The translations under genes and the position numbers were made by a program. Below, in pieces: positions 7,493-16,485 of a DNA stretch of 64,000 bases (within the stretch, counting starts at the first letter, position 1; each line of letters begins with the position of its first letter). The stretch covers positions 4,703,001-4,767,000 of the forward strand of contig NZ_JAPENW010000001.1 in assembly GCF_026341855.1 (NCBI RefSeq), given 5' to 3'. Origin of the DNA: Streptomyces sp. NBC_00568 (GTDB lineage: Bacteria > Actinomycetota > Actinomycetes > Streptomycetales > Streptomycetaceae). Under the pieces are notes generated by a model. The model was not told where the DNA came from, did no database searches, and saw nothing but the letters and a program-made list of their open reading frames with translations.

Positions 7493-9082
7493 TCAGTCGG
7501 ACGTGAGCAGATCCGCCGCCCGTTCCCCGATCACGACGGACGGGGCGTTGGTGTGCCCCCGGATGATCGTCGGCATGATCGAGGCGTCCGCCACCCGCAG
7601 GCCCCGTACCCCCCGTACCCGCAGCCGCGGGTCCACCACGGAGGCGTCGTCGCGGCCCATCCGGGCCGTTCCGACGGGGTGGTAGAGCGTGTGGGAGTGA
7701 TCGGCCAGGGCGAGCGCGTCGCGCCGGTCCCGTGGCAGGTCCTCGGCCCCGGGCGGCATGAGGAAGCGGCCCGTGGACAGCCCGCGGTCGGAGAGCCGGC
7801 CGATGATCTCCTCGCAGACGCCGAGTCCGGCCAGCAGGGCCGCGCGGTCGGCGCCGTCCGGGTCCGTCAGATAGCGCGGGTCGATGACCGGCTTGGCGAA
7901 GGGGTCCGCCGAGGCCAGGGTGACCGAACCGGTGCTCTCGGGGCGCAGCAGGATCGCGCCCACGGTCAGCCCGTGCTCCGGCGCCTTGACGAGGCCCTCG
8001 CCGAGGAACGGCACCGGCGCGAAGATGATCTCGATGTCGGGCAGCTCGAGGCCGGGCCGGCTGCGGACGAATCCGTACGCCTCGCCGATGTTCGACGTGA
8101 GCATCCCCCGGCGGCGGGTCAGGTACTTCACCAGTTCGGAAGGCCGCTCGGCGGCGAACAGGGTCCGGTCGGCGGCGTCGACGGCGAGGCCGCTGATGAG
8201 ATGGTCGGTGAGGTTGGCGCCGACCTGCGGGGCGTCCACGAGTACTTCGATGCCCCGCTCGCGCAGGTGCCCGGCGTCGCCGATGCCGGACAGCATGAGC
8301 AGCTGGGGCGTGTTGACCGCGCCCGCGCTCAGGACGACCTCGCGGCGGGCCAGCACCGTGCGCGTGACGCCCCCGGTGACGTACTCGACGCCGATCGCGC
8401 GGCGGTCCTCGAAGAGCACGCGGGTGGCTTGCGCGTCCGTGACGACCCGCAGGTTCGAGCGGCGGCGGGCCGGCTTGAGGTAGCCGTCCGCGGTGCTGCA
8501 CCGCGCGCCGCGCCGCTGGCTCACCATGGTCTGGGAGAACCCGTCGGGCGTCGCGGTGTTGGCGGGTTCGACGGTGTGGCCGAGTGCCCGGACGGCGTCG
8601 AGGAAGGCGGCCGTGTGCGGGTTCGGGTCGCGCTGCGGCTCGACGCTCATGGGGCCGGTGCGGCCGTGGTCGGGGTCGGTGGCGCCGAGGACCCGCTCCG
8701 TGCGGCGGAAGTACGGCAGCAGGCCCTTCCACGACCAGTCGGCGCCGCAGAGGTCGCCCCACTCGTCGTAGTCGGCGGCGAACCCGCGCACCCACATCAT
8801 GGCGTTCATCGAGGAGGAGCCGCCGAGCATCCGGCCCCTGGGCCAATAGACGGGGCGCCCGGAGAGTTCGGGCTGCGGGGCGGTCGAGTAGTCCCAGTCG
8901 AGCTCGGTCCTGAACAACTGGGAGAAGGCGGCGGGTATGTGCACGGCCGCCTTCCGGTCCCGGCCGCCGGCTTCGAGCAGGACGACCGAGGCCGACCCGC
9001 TCCCGGTCAGCCGGCCGGCGAGCGCCGCCCCGGCCGAGCCCGCTCCGACGACGACGTAGTCGGCGCTCTCCGGGGCGCTCAC
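7493..9082 (-). CDS. GMC family FAD-dependent alcohol oxidoreductase
   Basis: A 529-residue glucose-methanol-choline oxidoreductase, which would oxidise an alcohol to an aldehyde using FAD. The Rossmann motif G-A-G-S-A-G is at residues 13-18. Then follow G-G-S-S-S-M-N (family signature 1), S-A-G-A-V-N-T-P-Q-L-L-M-L-S-G-I-G (signature 2), and the C-terminal Y-H-P-V-G-T-A-R-M-G and G-H-T-N-A-P-S-V-V-I-G-E-R-A carrying the catalytic His/Asn pair. I start at the GTG at 9082 because the dinucleotide-binding motif should be near the N-terminus. It is the last gene of the catabolic cluster, and its start overlaps the stop of a short upstream frame. The substrate is unknown; choline dehydrogenase is the usual automatic label but is not proven. 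Confidence 0.9.
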   Translation of the reverse strand: MSAPESADYVVVGAGSAGAALAGRLTGSGSASVVLLEAGGRDRKAAVHIPAAFSQLFRTELDWDYSTAPQPELSGRPVYWPRGRMLGGSSSMNAMMWVRGFAADYDEWGDLCGADWSWKGLLPYFRRTERVLGATDPDHGRTGPMSVEPQRDPNPHTAAFLDAVRALGHTVEPANTATPDGFSQTMVSQRRGARCSTADGYLKPARRRSNLRVVTDAQATRVLFEDRRAIGVEYVTGGVTRTVLARREVVLSAGAVNTPQLLMLSGIGDAGHLRERGIEVLVDAPQVGANLTDHLISGLAVDAADRTLFAAERPSELVKYLTRRRGMLTSNIGEAYGFVRSRPGLELPDIEIIFAPVPFLGEGLVKAPEHGLTVGAILLRPESTGSVTLASADPFAKPVIDPRYLTDPDGADRAALLAGLGVCEEIIGRLSDRGLSTGRFLMPPGAEDLPRDRRDALALADHSHTLYHPVGTARMGRDDASVVDPRLRVRGVRGLRVADASIMPTIIRGHTNAPSVVIGERAADLLTSD

Positions 9083-9237
9083 CGGGTCACCCCGGTCGTG
9101 TTCCGGTCCGTACGGCCGGGCGTGCCCGGCGCCGGCCGGGCGGTGAGGCCGGGGGAGGCGACGCCGGGACAGGTGACCCGCCTCGCCCTCCTGCGGGGCC
9201 CGAACGGTGGTGCGGCCTGTGGTGCGGTGTACGTCAT
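9079..9237 (-). CDS. Short ORF translationally coupled to the GMC oxidoreductase
   Basis: A 52-codon frame starting at the ATG at 9237 behind a near-perfect GAGGAGG ribosome-binding site, better than that of the gene it precedes. Its TGA overlaps the GTG start of the oxidoreductase by four bases, the normal coupling arrangement in this genome. The peptide is Pro/Arg/Thr-rich (M-T-Y-T-A-P-Q-A-A-P-P-F-G) and resembles nothing I know. It may be a leader peptide or a real small protein. Confidence 0.4.
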   Translation of the reverse strand: MTYTAPQAAPPFGPRRRARRVTCPGVASPGLTARPAPGTPGRTDRNTTGVTR

Positions 9238-9421
9238 GACGTCCTCCTCGTCGAGGTCCGCTCCAGAGCTTCGGGCCGGGCCGGTGCCACGGGGTAGCCC
9301 CTGGAGGTGATGAGTTCACGGAATCGGCCGGCGAACCGGCCCCGACGGCGGCCGAGCGGGGAACCGGCCCGGCCGCCGCGCGGTGGGGCGCCGTCAGGGA
9401 AGCGAGGTGGGGCGGGGCCCG

Positions 9422-10984
9422 TCAGGGGGCCGTGGGCGCGTCCCGCAGTTCGCGCTTGAGGATCTTGCCCGTGGCGTTGGTGGGCAGCTGGTCGCGGAAC
9501 TCCACCAGGCGCGGGTACTTGTAGCCGGCCATCCGCTCCCTGCACCACGCGATCAGCTCCTCCCCGGTGAGTTCGGCGCCCGGGGCGAGGACCAGGCAGG
9601 CCTTGACCTCCTCGCCGTGCGTGGCGTGCGGCACGCCGACGACGGCCACGGTGCTCACGGCGGGGTGGGTGAGCAGGACCTCCTCGATCTCCCGCGGGTA
9701 GACGTTGAAGCCGCCGCGGATGATCAGGTCCTTGGTGCGGTCGACGACGTAGAGCCATCCGTCGGCGTCCCGGCGGGCCAGGTCCCCGGTGCGGAACCAG
9801 CCGTCGCGCAGCACCTCGGAGGTCGCCTCGGGCCGGTTGTAGTAGCCCTTCATGATGTTGTGCCCGCGCACGACGATCTCGCCGATGGCGTCCGGATCCT
9901 TCACCGGCGTCCCGTCCTCGGCGATCAGGTCCACCTCCACGCCCCAGACCGGACGGCCGACGGAGCCCGCGCGCGCAGGCTCCCCGCGCGGCGTGAACGT
10001 CACCGCGGGGCTGGTCTCCGACAGGCCGTAGCCCTCCAGGACGGTGACCCCGAAACGCTCCTCGAACCGGCGGTGCGTCTCGACCGCCAGCGCCGAACCC
10101 CCGGAGCCGGCGATCCGCAGGTTCCCGGCGATCTCCGCCCGTTCCGCCTCGGGCACGTCCTCGGCGAGCAGCGCCCCGTACATGGTGGGGACGCCCGCGA
10201 AGAAGGTGACGGCGTGACGGCGCATCAGGGCGAGGGCCGAGCCGGCGTCGAAGCGCGGCAGCAGGACCAGTGTCGCGCGGGCGGCGAGTCCGGCGTTCAT
10301 CTGTACGGACTGGCCGAAGGAGTGGAACAGCGGCAGGGCGATGAGATGGACGTCGTGCTCGACCTCGCCGAACATCTTGTGGCAGGTCAGCGCGTTCAGC
10401 GTCAGGTTCGCGTGGGTGAGTTCGGCGCCCTTGGGCCGGCCCGTGGTGCCGGAGGTGTAGAGGATGACCGCCGTGTCGTCCGCCTCGGTGGCGACCGTCT
10501 CGAACTCGGTGCTCCGGCCGGCCAGCGCCGACGTCAGGGTCCGCGTGCCCGGGATCGGGGAGGTCTCGGTGGGGGCCGCGGTCAGCAGGAAGAAGTGGTC
10601 GCAGCTCTCCGTCTCGTTGAACCCGTCCCACCCTTCCTGGCCCATGGGGAGCTCGGGGCCGCCCTCGAAGCAGAAGTACGCCTTGGCCTCGGAATCGGCC
10701 AGGTGATACGCGATCTCACGGCCCTTCAGGAGCACGTTGAGCGGGACGACCACCGCGCCGGCCTTCAGGATGCCGTAGTAGACGACCGGGAACCACGGAA
10801 GGTTCGGGCAGGACAGCGCCACCTTGTCGCCGGGCTCGATGCCGCGCGAGCGCAGCAGGCCGGCCACCTGGCGGGCGGCGGTGTCCAGCTCGGCGTAGGT
10901 CATCCGCCGGTCGCCCAGGACGACCGCCGTACGGTCGGGCACGGCGTGGGCACTGTTCTCCAGCATGACGGCGAGGTTGAGCAT
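9422..10984 (-). CDS. Long-chain fatty-acid/acyl-CoA ligase (AMP-forming)
   Basis: A 520-residue ANL-superfamily adenylating enzyme that would activate a carboxylic acid with ATP and join it to coenzyme A. The phosphate-binding motif L-Y-T-S-G-T-T-G-R-P-K-G, the G-Y-G-L-S-E-T motif, the hinge R-T-G-D-L-A-R-R-D-A-D-G and the catalytic lysine context T-G-K-I-L-K-R-E are all present. Length and the start M-L-N-L-A-V-M-L-E-N fit the family. It lies between the aldehyde dehydrogenase and the GMC oxidoreductase, which suggests that the acid formed by aldehyde oxidation is converted to its CoA thioester for beta-oxidation. Confidence 0.93.
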   Translation of the reverse strand: MLNLAVMLENSAHAVPDRTAVVLGDRRMTYAELDTAARQVAGLLRSRGIEPGDKVALSCPNLPWFPVVYYGILKAGAVVVPLNVLLKGREIAYHLADSEAKAYFCFEGGPELPMGQEGWDGFNETESCDHFFLLTAAPTETSPIPGTRTLTSALAGRSTEFETVATEADDTAVILYTSGTTGRPKGAELTHANLTLNALTCHKMFGEVEHDVHLIALPLFHSFGQSVQMNAGLAARATLVLLPRFDAGSALALMRRHAVTFFAGVPTMYGALLAEDVPEAERAEIAGNLRIAGSGGSALAVETHRRFEERFGVTVLEGYGLSETSPAVTFTPRGEPARAGSVGRPVWGVEVDLIAEDGTPVKDPDAIGEIVVRGHNIMKGYYNRPEATSEVLRDGWFRTGDLARRDADGWLYVVDRTKDLIIRGGFNVYPREIEEVLLTHPAVSTVAVVGVPHATHGEEVKACLVLAPGAELTGEELIAWCRERMAGYKYPRLVEFRDQLPTNATGKILKRELRDAPTAP

Positions 10985-11024
10985 GGGCTGTTCTCCGTAG
11001 GGGTGTTGGCGTGGACCGGCGGGC

Positions 11025-12737
11025 TCAGCCGCGCAGCGCGGACGCGAAGAGGGCGGGCAGCCGCAGCGGACTCGGCGCGGTGGTGAAGCGGGTGAGGCGC
11101 TCCACGGTGGTCAGCGCGGTGCGGTTGGTGACGAAGTAGGGCGGGCGCGGGGACAGCGAAGGGTCGCCCGTGACGAGGCCGCGCGGTGCGGGCGTGAACG
11201 GGGCACGCAGCACGGTCTTCTCGATGTCCTCGCCCCGGAGCATGAACGCGTTGTGCACGAAGCCGATGCCGCTGCCGATGTCCTGGCGGGTGTGGCCGGG
11301 GAAGGCGCCCCAGGGGGTGAACCCGAGCAGGAAGCCCACCCCGGACCAGCAGTTGACGCCCAGGGTGCCGTAGCGCAGGTCGGCGACGGCGGTCTCCACC
11401 GCGGCCCGGTCCTGCCGCTCGGTCCTCGGGTGCACGATGAGGGTGGCGCCGAGGGTGCCGGGGAGGCGGTCGTTGGCGTAGTCGACGGCGTTGCGGAGGA
11501 ACGCGGCCGTGGTCGCGCCGGGCAGTCGTACGACGCCCAGCGCGCTGGCGAAGACCTCGTCGGTGACGAGGACGTCGTCGGGGCCGGTGACGTCGGGGAC
11601 GAGGAGGCGGCAGCCGTCGCCGTACCGCTCCGCCCGCGGGTGTGCGGCGAGAACGGCGTCGAGGCGCTCGCGGGCCCCGGGGTAGTAGTCGGCGCGGGAC
11701 GGCAGCGCGCGCAGCACCCGGCGGATCTCGTTCAGCAGCTTCTCGGTGCCGTCCCAGTCGCGCGGTACGACGAGGATCTGGCCGGCGATGCAGTTGTGGC
11801 CGGAGTTGTTCATCTTGCTGGTGACGATGTGTTCGGCCTGGAAGCGGAAGTCGGCGTCGCTCCACGGGCCGGGAGCGACGACGCACGGGCTGACGCCGCC
11901 GAGTTCACTGCTGAAGGGCTTGCCGATCAGGGGCCGGTCCTCGGCTCGGCGCCGCCCGGCGTCCTCGTCCGTCCCCCAGACGATCGCGTCGTGCGTACGG
12001 TCGCTGCCGGTGACGTGGATCGCGTCGACGTCCGCGTGGTGGGCGAGGTATCCGCCCTCGGCCGCGCCGCCGTCGACGAAGCGGACCCAGCCACGGGTGA
12101 CGAACTCCGCGAAGACGTGCTCGAAGTGGGGGCGCAGATAGGCGTTGACGGGGTTCATCTTGGCGACGACGACCTGGCCCTCGGCGTAGAGCTTGTGCAG
12201 GATGTCGAGCGCGGTGATGGCGGCGACGTTCCCGGCGCCGAGGACCAGGGCCACGGCAGACGGCTCCGGCCGGCCCCGGTACGGGCTGGCCGCGCGGTCG
12301 CGTGTCTCGTCGGCGGTGACACCCGGCCGCATCCACACCTGGGCGCTGAAGCGGTTGAGCAGCAGCCGGTCCCAGCCCGTCGCGGGGAACACGTCGACGC
12401 GGGTGCGGCCGGCCGTCTCCCGCACGGCATTCGCCGCGAGCGGTGCGCGGCCCGCGGCGACGCGCCGCAGCACGTGCAGATACGCCGCGGCGTTCTGCGC
12501 GAGCGCCCAGGGCCCTCCGCTCCAGTCCTCCGCGGCCCACGGGGAGCCGGGATCGTAGCCCTTGGCGCGGGCGCCGGCCGCGGCCAGTTCGGCCGCGCCC
12601 GAGTCCACCCGGCGCAGCAGCCGTTCGAGCAGCGCGATGCGTTCGGTGAGCGGGGCGGCGGACCAGGAAGCGGCACTGCCGCGCAACTCGGCGACGGCCC
12701 GGTCCAGGCAGGAGGTGTCGAGGGCGCTGGGGTTCAC
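11025..12737 (-). CDS. Divergent aldehyde dehydrogenase family protein
   Basis: A 570-residue protein of the NAD(P)-dependent aldehyde dehydrogenase superfamily, about 80 residues longer than usual. Visible landmarks are L-G-A-G-N-V-A-A and V-A-K-M-N-P (cofactor lysine near 193), H-V-T-G-S-D (242-247), the general-base segment S-S-E-L-G-G with Glu at 278, and N-N-S-G-H-N-C-I-A-G-Q with the candidate catalytic Cys at 316. The usual G-Q-x-C context is altered to G-H-N-C. It starts 40 bases upstream of the ligase gene and is clearly in the same transcript. It probably oxidises an aldehyde made by the dioxygenase or the GMC enzyme; the substrate is unknown. Confidence 0.85.
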   Translation of the reverse strand: MNPSALDTSCLDRAVAELRGSAASWSAAPLTERIALLERLLRRVDSGAAELAAAGARAKGYDPGSPWAAEDWSGGPWALAQNAAAYLHVLRRVAAGRAPLAANAVRETAGRTRVDVFPATGWDRLLLNRFSAQVWMRPGVTADETRDRAASPYRGRPEPSAVALVLGAGNVAAITALDILHKLYAEGQVVVAKMNPVNAYLRPHFEHVFAEFVTRGWVRFVDGGAAEGGYLAHHADVDAIHVTGSDRTHDAIVWGTDEDAGRRRAEDRPLIGKPFSSELGGVSPCVVAPGPWSDADFRFQAEHIVTSKMNNSGHNCIAGQILVVPRDWDGTEKLLNEIRRVLRALPSRADYYPGARERLDAVLAAHPRAERYGDGCRLLVPDVTGPDDVLVTDEVFASALGVVRLPGATTAAFLRNAVDYANDRLPGTLGATLIVHPRTERQDRAAVETAVADLRYGTLGVNCWSGVGFLLGFTPWGAFPGHTRQDIGSGIGFVHNAFMLRGEDIEKTVLRAPFTPAPRGLVTGDPSLSPRPPYFVTNRTALTTVERLTRFTTAPSPLRLPALFASALRG

Positions 12738-12803
12738 GTCATTCCTCGCGGTAGGGAAGGAGCGGGGGAGGCGGTGGGGAATCGGTGGGCGGGGGAGCGG
12801 CCG

Positions 12804-14345
12804 TCAGGCGGGTTGCCGCGGGGTGTCGTGGTCCGGGGCGAGAGGCTCGGTGCGGCGTGCCGACAGCAGCCGGGCGTCGCGGGCCGGGTCGATCAGCGTG
12901 ACGGCGGCCATTCCGCCCAGCACGAGCAGCACTCCGGTGATCAGGAGCGCTTGCCGGTAGCCCGCGGTCCCCTGGGTGTCCACGAAATGCCCGATCAGGG
13001 TCGGGGCGATCAGACCCGCGGTGGTCACCACCGCGTTCATGATGCCCAGCGCGCCACCGCGGCGGTCGGCCGGAGCCAGTTCGGCGACGGTGGTGGCGGC
13101 GACGCTGCCCATCGCCCCGGCGCAGCCGAATCCGGCGACCAGGAGGACGACGGTCGCGGCACCGGCCGGTGCCGCCGGAAGAGCGAGGCACGCCGCGGCG
13201 CCGACGAGCATCAGGACGCCGCCGACCCCGCCGCGCGCCCGTCGGCTCGAGATCCCGCGGCGCAGCAGCCATCCGGTCAGGGCGGCCTGGCCGAGCACCA
13301 CGACACCGCTCAGCCCCCAGACCAGCATGAGGAGCCGTGCGGACGCGGCCGAGGAGTAGCCGAGGCCGTCATGGAGATAGGAGGGGAGCCAGACCAGGCA
13401 GAAGGCGATCACCCAGTAGGTGCCGAAGTAGGCGGCCGTGGCCCCGATCCAGGTACGGGTCGCGAGGATCCGGCGGTACGGCGTCCCGCGCGCGGCGCCG
13501 ACCGTCCCGGCCACGGCCTCCGCCGCCTCGGCCGCGCGGTCGGCTCCGCGGCCCTCGGCCGTCGGGTCGGCATCGGAGACACCAACCGTCCGATCGGCAC
13601 TGGCACTGGCACCGGCACCGGCACTGGCACTTGCACCGGCACCGGCACCGGGGCCGGAGCCGGAGCCGGGGCCGGGGCCGTCGGCTGGGACCGGCGCCGG
13701 GGTCCCGCCGTTCCGCGTCCCCGCGTAGGGCCCCTCTCCGCCGAAGGGGATCCACAGCAGTGCCCACACCGCACCGGCGACCGCGACCACCGCGACCGCG
13801 GTGCGCCAGCCGTGTTCGTGGATGACCCAGGTCAGCACCGGGGCGGCGACCAGGACGCCGAGGGTGATCCCCAGCACGATCAGTGCCCCGGGCAGATTGC
13901 GCCGGTGGTTGGGGAACCAGGACAGCGTGGTCTGCTGGGCCACCGGGAACGCCGGCCCCTCGGCGGCGCCCAGCAGAACGCGCGAGGCGACGAGCACCGC
14001 GAGCCCTCCGCCCAGGACCAGCGGTGCCTGGGACAGGGACCACAGGACGGCCATCGTGAGCAGCAGCCACTTGGGCCGTACGCGGTCCGCGAGCAGTCCC
14101 ACCGCGGCGCCGCAGATCGAGAACAGCAGGAAGAACGCGCTGTTGGCGAGCCCAAAGGCGGACGCGGACAGGCCGAGGTCCTCACGGATGGGGTCGGCCG
14201 CCAGGCCCAGCACGGACTTGTCGGCGAAGTTGACCATCATGAAGACGACCAGCAGCGCGGTGACGGTCCACGCACGGCGGCGCTGCTCGGGCGGCGTCTT
14301 CACAGGGGCGGCGGGCACAGCGGGTACGACGTCGGTGTCGGTCAC
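12804..14345 (-). CDS. MFS transporter with a long low-complexity central loop
   Basis: A 513-residue major facilitator with about 12 membrane helices, likely in the anion:cation symporter or metabolite uptake group. The first half shows V-N-F-A-D-K-S-V-L-G-L-A and the A-D-R-V-R-P-K-W loop 2-3 signature. The loop between helices 6 and 7 is swollen to roughly 90 residues of Gly/Ala/Ser/Pro/Asp repeats, encoded by short tandem repeats around 13590-13680. The position between the dioxygenase and aldehyde dehydrogenase genes suggests it imports the substrate of this pathway. Confidence 0.9.
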   Translation of the reverse strand: MTDTDVVPAVPAAPVKTPPEQRRRAWTVTALLVVFMMVNFADKSVLGLAADPIREDLGLSASAFGLANSAFFLLFSICGAAVGLLADRVRPKWLLLTMAVLWSLSQAPLVLGGGLAVLVASRVLLGAAEGPAFPVAQQTTLSWFPNHRRNLPGALIVLGITLGVLVAAPVLTWVIHEHGWRTAVAVVAVAGAVWALLWIPFGGEGPYAGTRNGGTPAPVPADGPGPGSGSGPGAGAGASASAGAGASASADRTVGVSDADPTAEGRGADRAAEAAEAVAGTVGAARGTPYRRILATRTWIGATAAYFGTYWVIAFCLVWLPSYLHDGLGYSSAASARLLMLVWGLSGVVVLGQAALTGWLLRRGISSRRARGGVGGVLMLVGAAACLALPAAPAGAATVVLLVAGFGCAGAMGSVAATTVAELAPADRRGGALGIMNAVVTTAGLIAPTLIGHFVDTQGTAGYRQALLITGVLLVLGGMAAVTLIDPARDARLLSARRTEPLAPDHDTPRQPA

Positions 14346-14620
14346 AGGGGCTCCGCGGGGGACGGGTCGGGATGGGGAGACGGAGGGAGGAGCGCGGGGA
14401 GAAGGAGGCGGGGCACCCCTGGGGCGCCGGCCGGGGAATCAGGGCCGGCACCCGACCGGACGACGGCCCCGGGCGCGGTCGGCGAGGGGACGCCTGTCCG
14501 GCCGCGGGGACGCCCGCCCGGCCGACGAGGCGCGGGCCGGCCGGGCGGAAGCCTGCCCAGGCGGGCGGGTGCCCGTCCTGGCAGGAGGACGTCCGGGCAG
14601 GAGCCCCCGGACGACGGGTC

Positions 14621-15544
14621 TCAGGACAGGGGCTCGCCGGCGATCGCGATGCGCTCCATGACGCGGCGCTGCGGGTAGTAGTCGTTGATCGCGTAGTGCT
14701 GCGTGGCGATGTTGTCCCAGATCGCGACGGAGCCGGGCTGCCAGCGGAAGCGGACCTGGTACTCGGGGACACGGGCCTGCAGGGCCAGTTCGCCGAGCAG
14801 CTCACGGCTCTCGGTCTCCGGCAGACCGGTGATCCGGGTGGTGAAGGGCTCGTTGACGTAGAGCAGCTTGCGGCCGGTGCGCGGGTGCCGTACGACCACC
14901 GGGTGCTCGACGGGCGGCAGGGCCTCCCGGTGCGCCGCGATCTGGCTCTCCGTCATCGTCAGGCCCCAGCTGGCGACCCAGTCGTGCACCGCGGTGAGCC
15001 CCTCGATCCGGGCCTTCATCCGCTCGGTCAGGTTGTCGTACGCGGCGCCCATGTCCGCCCAGAGGGTGTCGCCTCCCGCGGCGGGGACCTCGACGGCCCG
15101 CAGGACCGAGCCGAGGGCCGGTGCGGCCATGAAGGAGTGGTCGCTGTGCCAGATGTTCTCGGTTCCGATGGCCATGGCGTCCTTGGCCAGGCGCGAGACA
15201 CCGGCGGTGTCGGCGGCGGGGAAGAACGGGTTGGGCTCCGGCGCGCCCCACAGGGCGGAGAGCGTGAGCTGGGAGCTCGGGTCGAAGGCGTGCTGGTCAC
15301 GGAAGAAGATCACCTTCCACTCCAGCAGGGCCTGCTTCAGCTCCGCGGCGAGGTCCTCGCCGATCGGGAGCGAGAGGTCGACGCCGGCGATCTCCGCACC
15401 GATGTGCGGGGTGAGCGGGCGGATGTCCATCAGCCGGTACTCGGCCGGGGCGGCACCGGGCGCGGTGCGCTCCAGCACCCGCTTTCCGTAGTGCATCAGG
15501 GGCTTGTCGAGGGCGGGCGCGGGAGGGGTGACGACGCTGTCCAT
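14621..15544 (-). CDS. TauD/TfdA family Fe(II)/2-oxoglutarate dioxygenase
   Basis: A 307-residue non-haem iron dioxygenase, related to taurine dioxygenase and alkylsulfatase AtsK, which hydroxylates a substrate next to a leaving group while decarboxylating 2-oxoglutarate. The metal triad is visible: H133 and D135 in W-H-S-D-H-S-F, and H283 in T-Q-H-Y-A-I-N-D-Y. The oxoglutarate-binding arginine is likely R294 (P-Q-R-R-V-M-E-R). It begins at the ATG at 15544 with GGAGAG six bases upstream and appears to be the first gene of the catabolic cluster. If the substrate is an alkyl sulfate or sulfonate, the products would be an aldehyde plus sulfate or sulfite. Confidence 0.92.
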   Translation of the reverse strand: MDSVVTPPAPALDKPLMHYGKRVLERTAPGAAPAEYRLMDIRPLTPHIGAEIAGVDLSLPIGEDLAAELKQALLEWKVIFFRDQHAFDPSSQLTLSALWGAPEPNPFFPAADTAGVSRLAKDAMAIGTENIWHSDHSFMAAPALGSVLRAVEVPAAGGDTLWADMGAAYDNLTERMKARIEGLTAVHDWVASWGLTMTESQIAAHREALPPVEHPVVVRHPRTGRKLLYVNEPFTTRITGLPETESRELLGELALQARVPEYQVRFRWQPGSVAIWDNIATQHYAINDYYPQRRVMERIAIAGEPLS

Positions 15545-15572
15545 GGGCTCTCCAGAACGACAACCGTGATTT

Positions 15573-15589
15573 CGTTACCAGGAGTATCG
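15573..15589. promoter_or_regulatory. Candidate TetR operator upstream of the dioxygenase
   Basis: An imperfect palindrome CGTTAC-CAGGA-GTATCG (5 of 6 arm positions match), 29 bases before the dioxygenase start. The motif TAACGA also occurs twice here in direct orientation 15 bases apart on the reverse strand. Size and location fit an operator for the neighbouring TetR protein. Confidence 0.4.
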
Positions 15590-15727
15590 TTATTGAGGTG
15601 CGAGGTGGCAAGGGTCTGGGGCGATCGATGTGAACGGGGCGGCCGGACGGGGGTGTGGCCGTCGTGGAGGGCCGTCAGGCCGGGCCGTGGCCGTCGTGAA
15701 CCGGGCGGTCCTGCGGGGCCGCGACGG

Positions 15728-16333
15728 TCAGGAAGCCGAGCCGACCGCGCGGGACACGAGGTCCACCAGGGTCTCCACGAGCCGGGTGTCGGGCAGTTCC
15801 TGCTCGCCGATCAGCCGGAAGAGCAGCGGCGCGGCGACCAGGGTGGCCGCGGCCCGGACGTCGGTGTCGGGGCGTACGTCGCCTCGCGCGATGCCCCGCT
15901 CGAGGATGTGCCGCGTCTCGCTCGTGATCCGCTCGGTGTACTGCGCGTACTGCGCCCGGCCCGGACCCGCCTCGGCCGCCGCTCCGATCAGCCCCGCGAT
16001 CAGCCGGGCCGACCCCGGCAGCCGGTACGCCTTCAGCCGGGCCGTGAGGACGACGCGCAGCTCGGCGCGGAAGTCGCCCAGGTCGGGCACCGACAGTTCG
16101 CCGATACGGCTCTCGGCGGCGGCGATGACGAGGTCCTGCTTGGTGGGCCAGCGCCGGTAGATGGCCGGCTTGCTCACCCCGGCCCGGGCGGCGACGGCGT
16201 CCATCGTGAGCGCGCCCATGCCCTGTTCGACGACCAGGTCGACGACCGCGTTCAGGACGGCTCCGGTGACCCGCTCCTCGCGTGGCCGTCCCGGTCCCCG
16301 CTCCGTCCCCACCCGTGTCCGCTCACCCGTCAT
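15728..16333 (-). CDS. TetR/AcrR family transcriptional regulator
   Basis: A 201-residue one-component repressor. The N-terminal helix-turn-helix is clear (L-T-M-D-A-V-A-A-R-A-G-V-S-K-P-A-I-Y-R-R-W, about residues 42-62), followed by a helical ligand-binding domain of normal length with the C-terminal V-R-P-D-T-D-V-R-A-A-A-T-L-V-A segment seen in TetR_C subfamilies. It lies immediately upstream of the catabolic cluster on the same strand, separated from the dioxygenase by about 180 bases containing the candidate operator. Likely a local repressor relieved by the pathway substrate, which is inference from position. Confidence 0.93.
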   Translation of the reverse strand: MTGERTRVGTERGPGRPREERVTGAVLNAVVDLVVEQGMGALTMDAVAARAGVSKPAIYRRWPTKQDLVIAAAESRIGELSVPDLGDFRAELRVVLTARLKAYRLPGSARLIAGLIGAAAEAGPGRAQYAQYTERITSETRHILERGIARGDVRPDTDVRAAATLVAAPLLFRLIGEQELPDTRLVETLVDLVSRAVGSAS

Positions 16334-16485
16334 GCCCCGAGCCTACGGGGGCCGGTGTACTGCCCGGGGAGGAGGGCCCGCGCCGGAACATCCTGCTCGG
16401 AGGGTAGGAGGGGTGCCTCCGTGGGCACGATGCGTCTATGCGTGTCGGCGAGGGACGCTGGGCTCAGCAGTCATGAGGAGGGGTC

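Noticed and set aside
13590..13680. Short GC-rich direct repeats considered as a CRISPR array
   Set aside because: The repeats are 6-bp units in frame inside the MFS gene and encode Gly/Ala/Ser; there are no spacers.
11253..14678. 1141-codon plus-strand frame
   Set aside because: Antisense to the MFS and aldehyde dehydrogenase genes; composition (Gly/Asp/Gln/His-rich, no domains) is that of a shadow frame.
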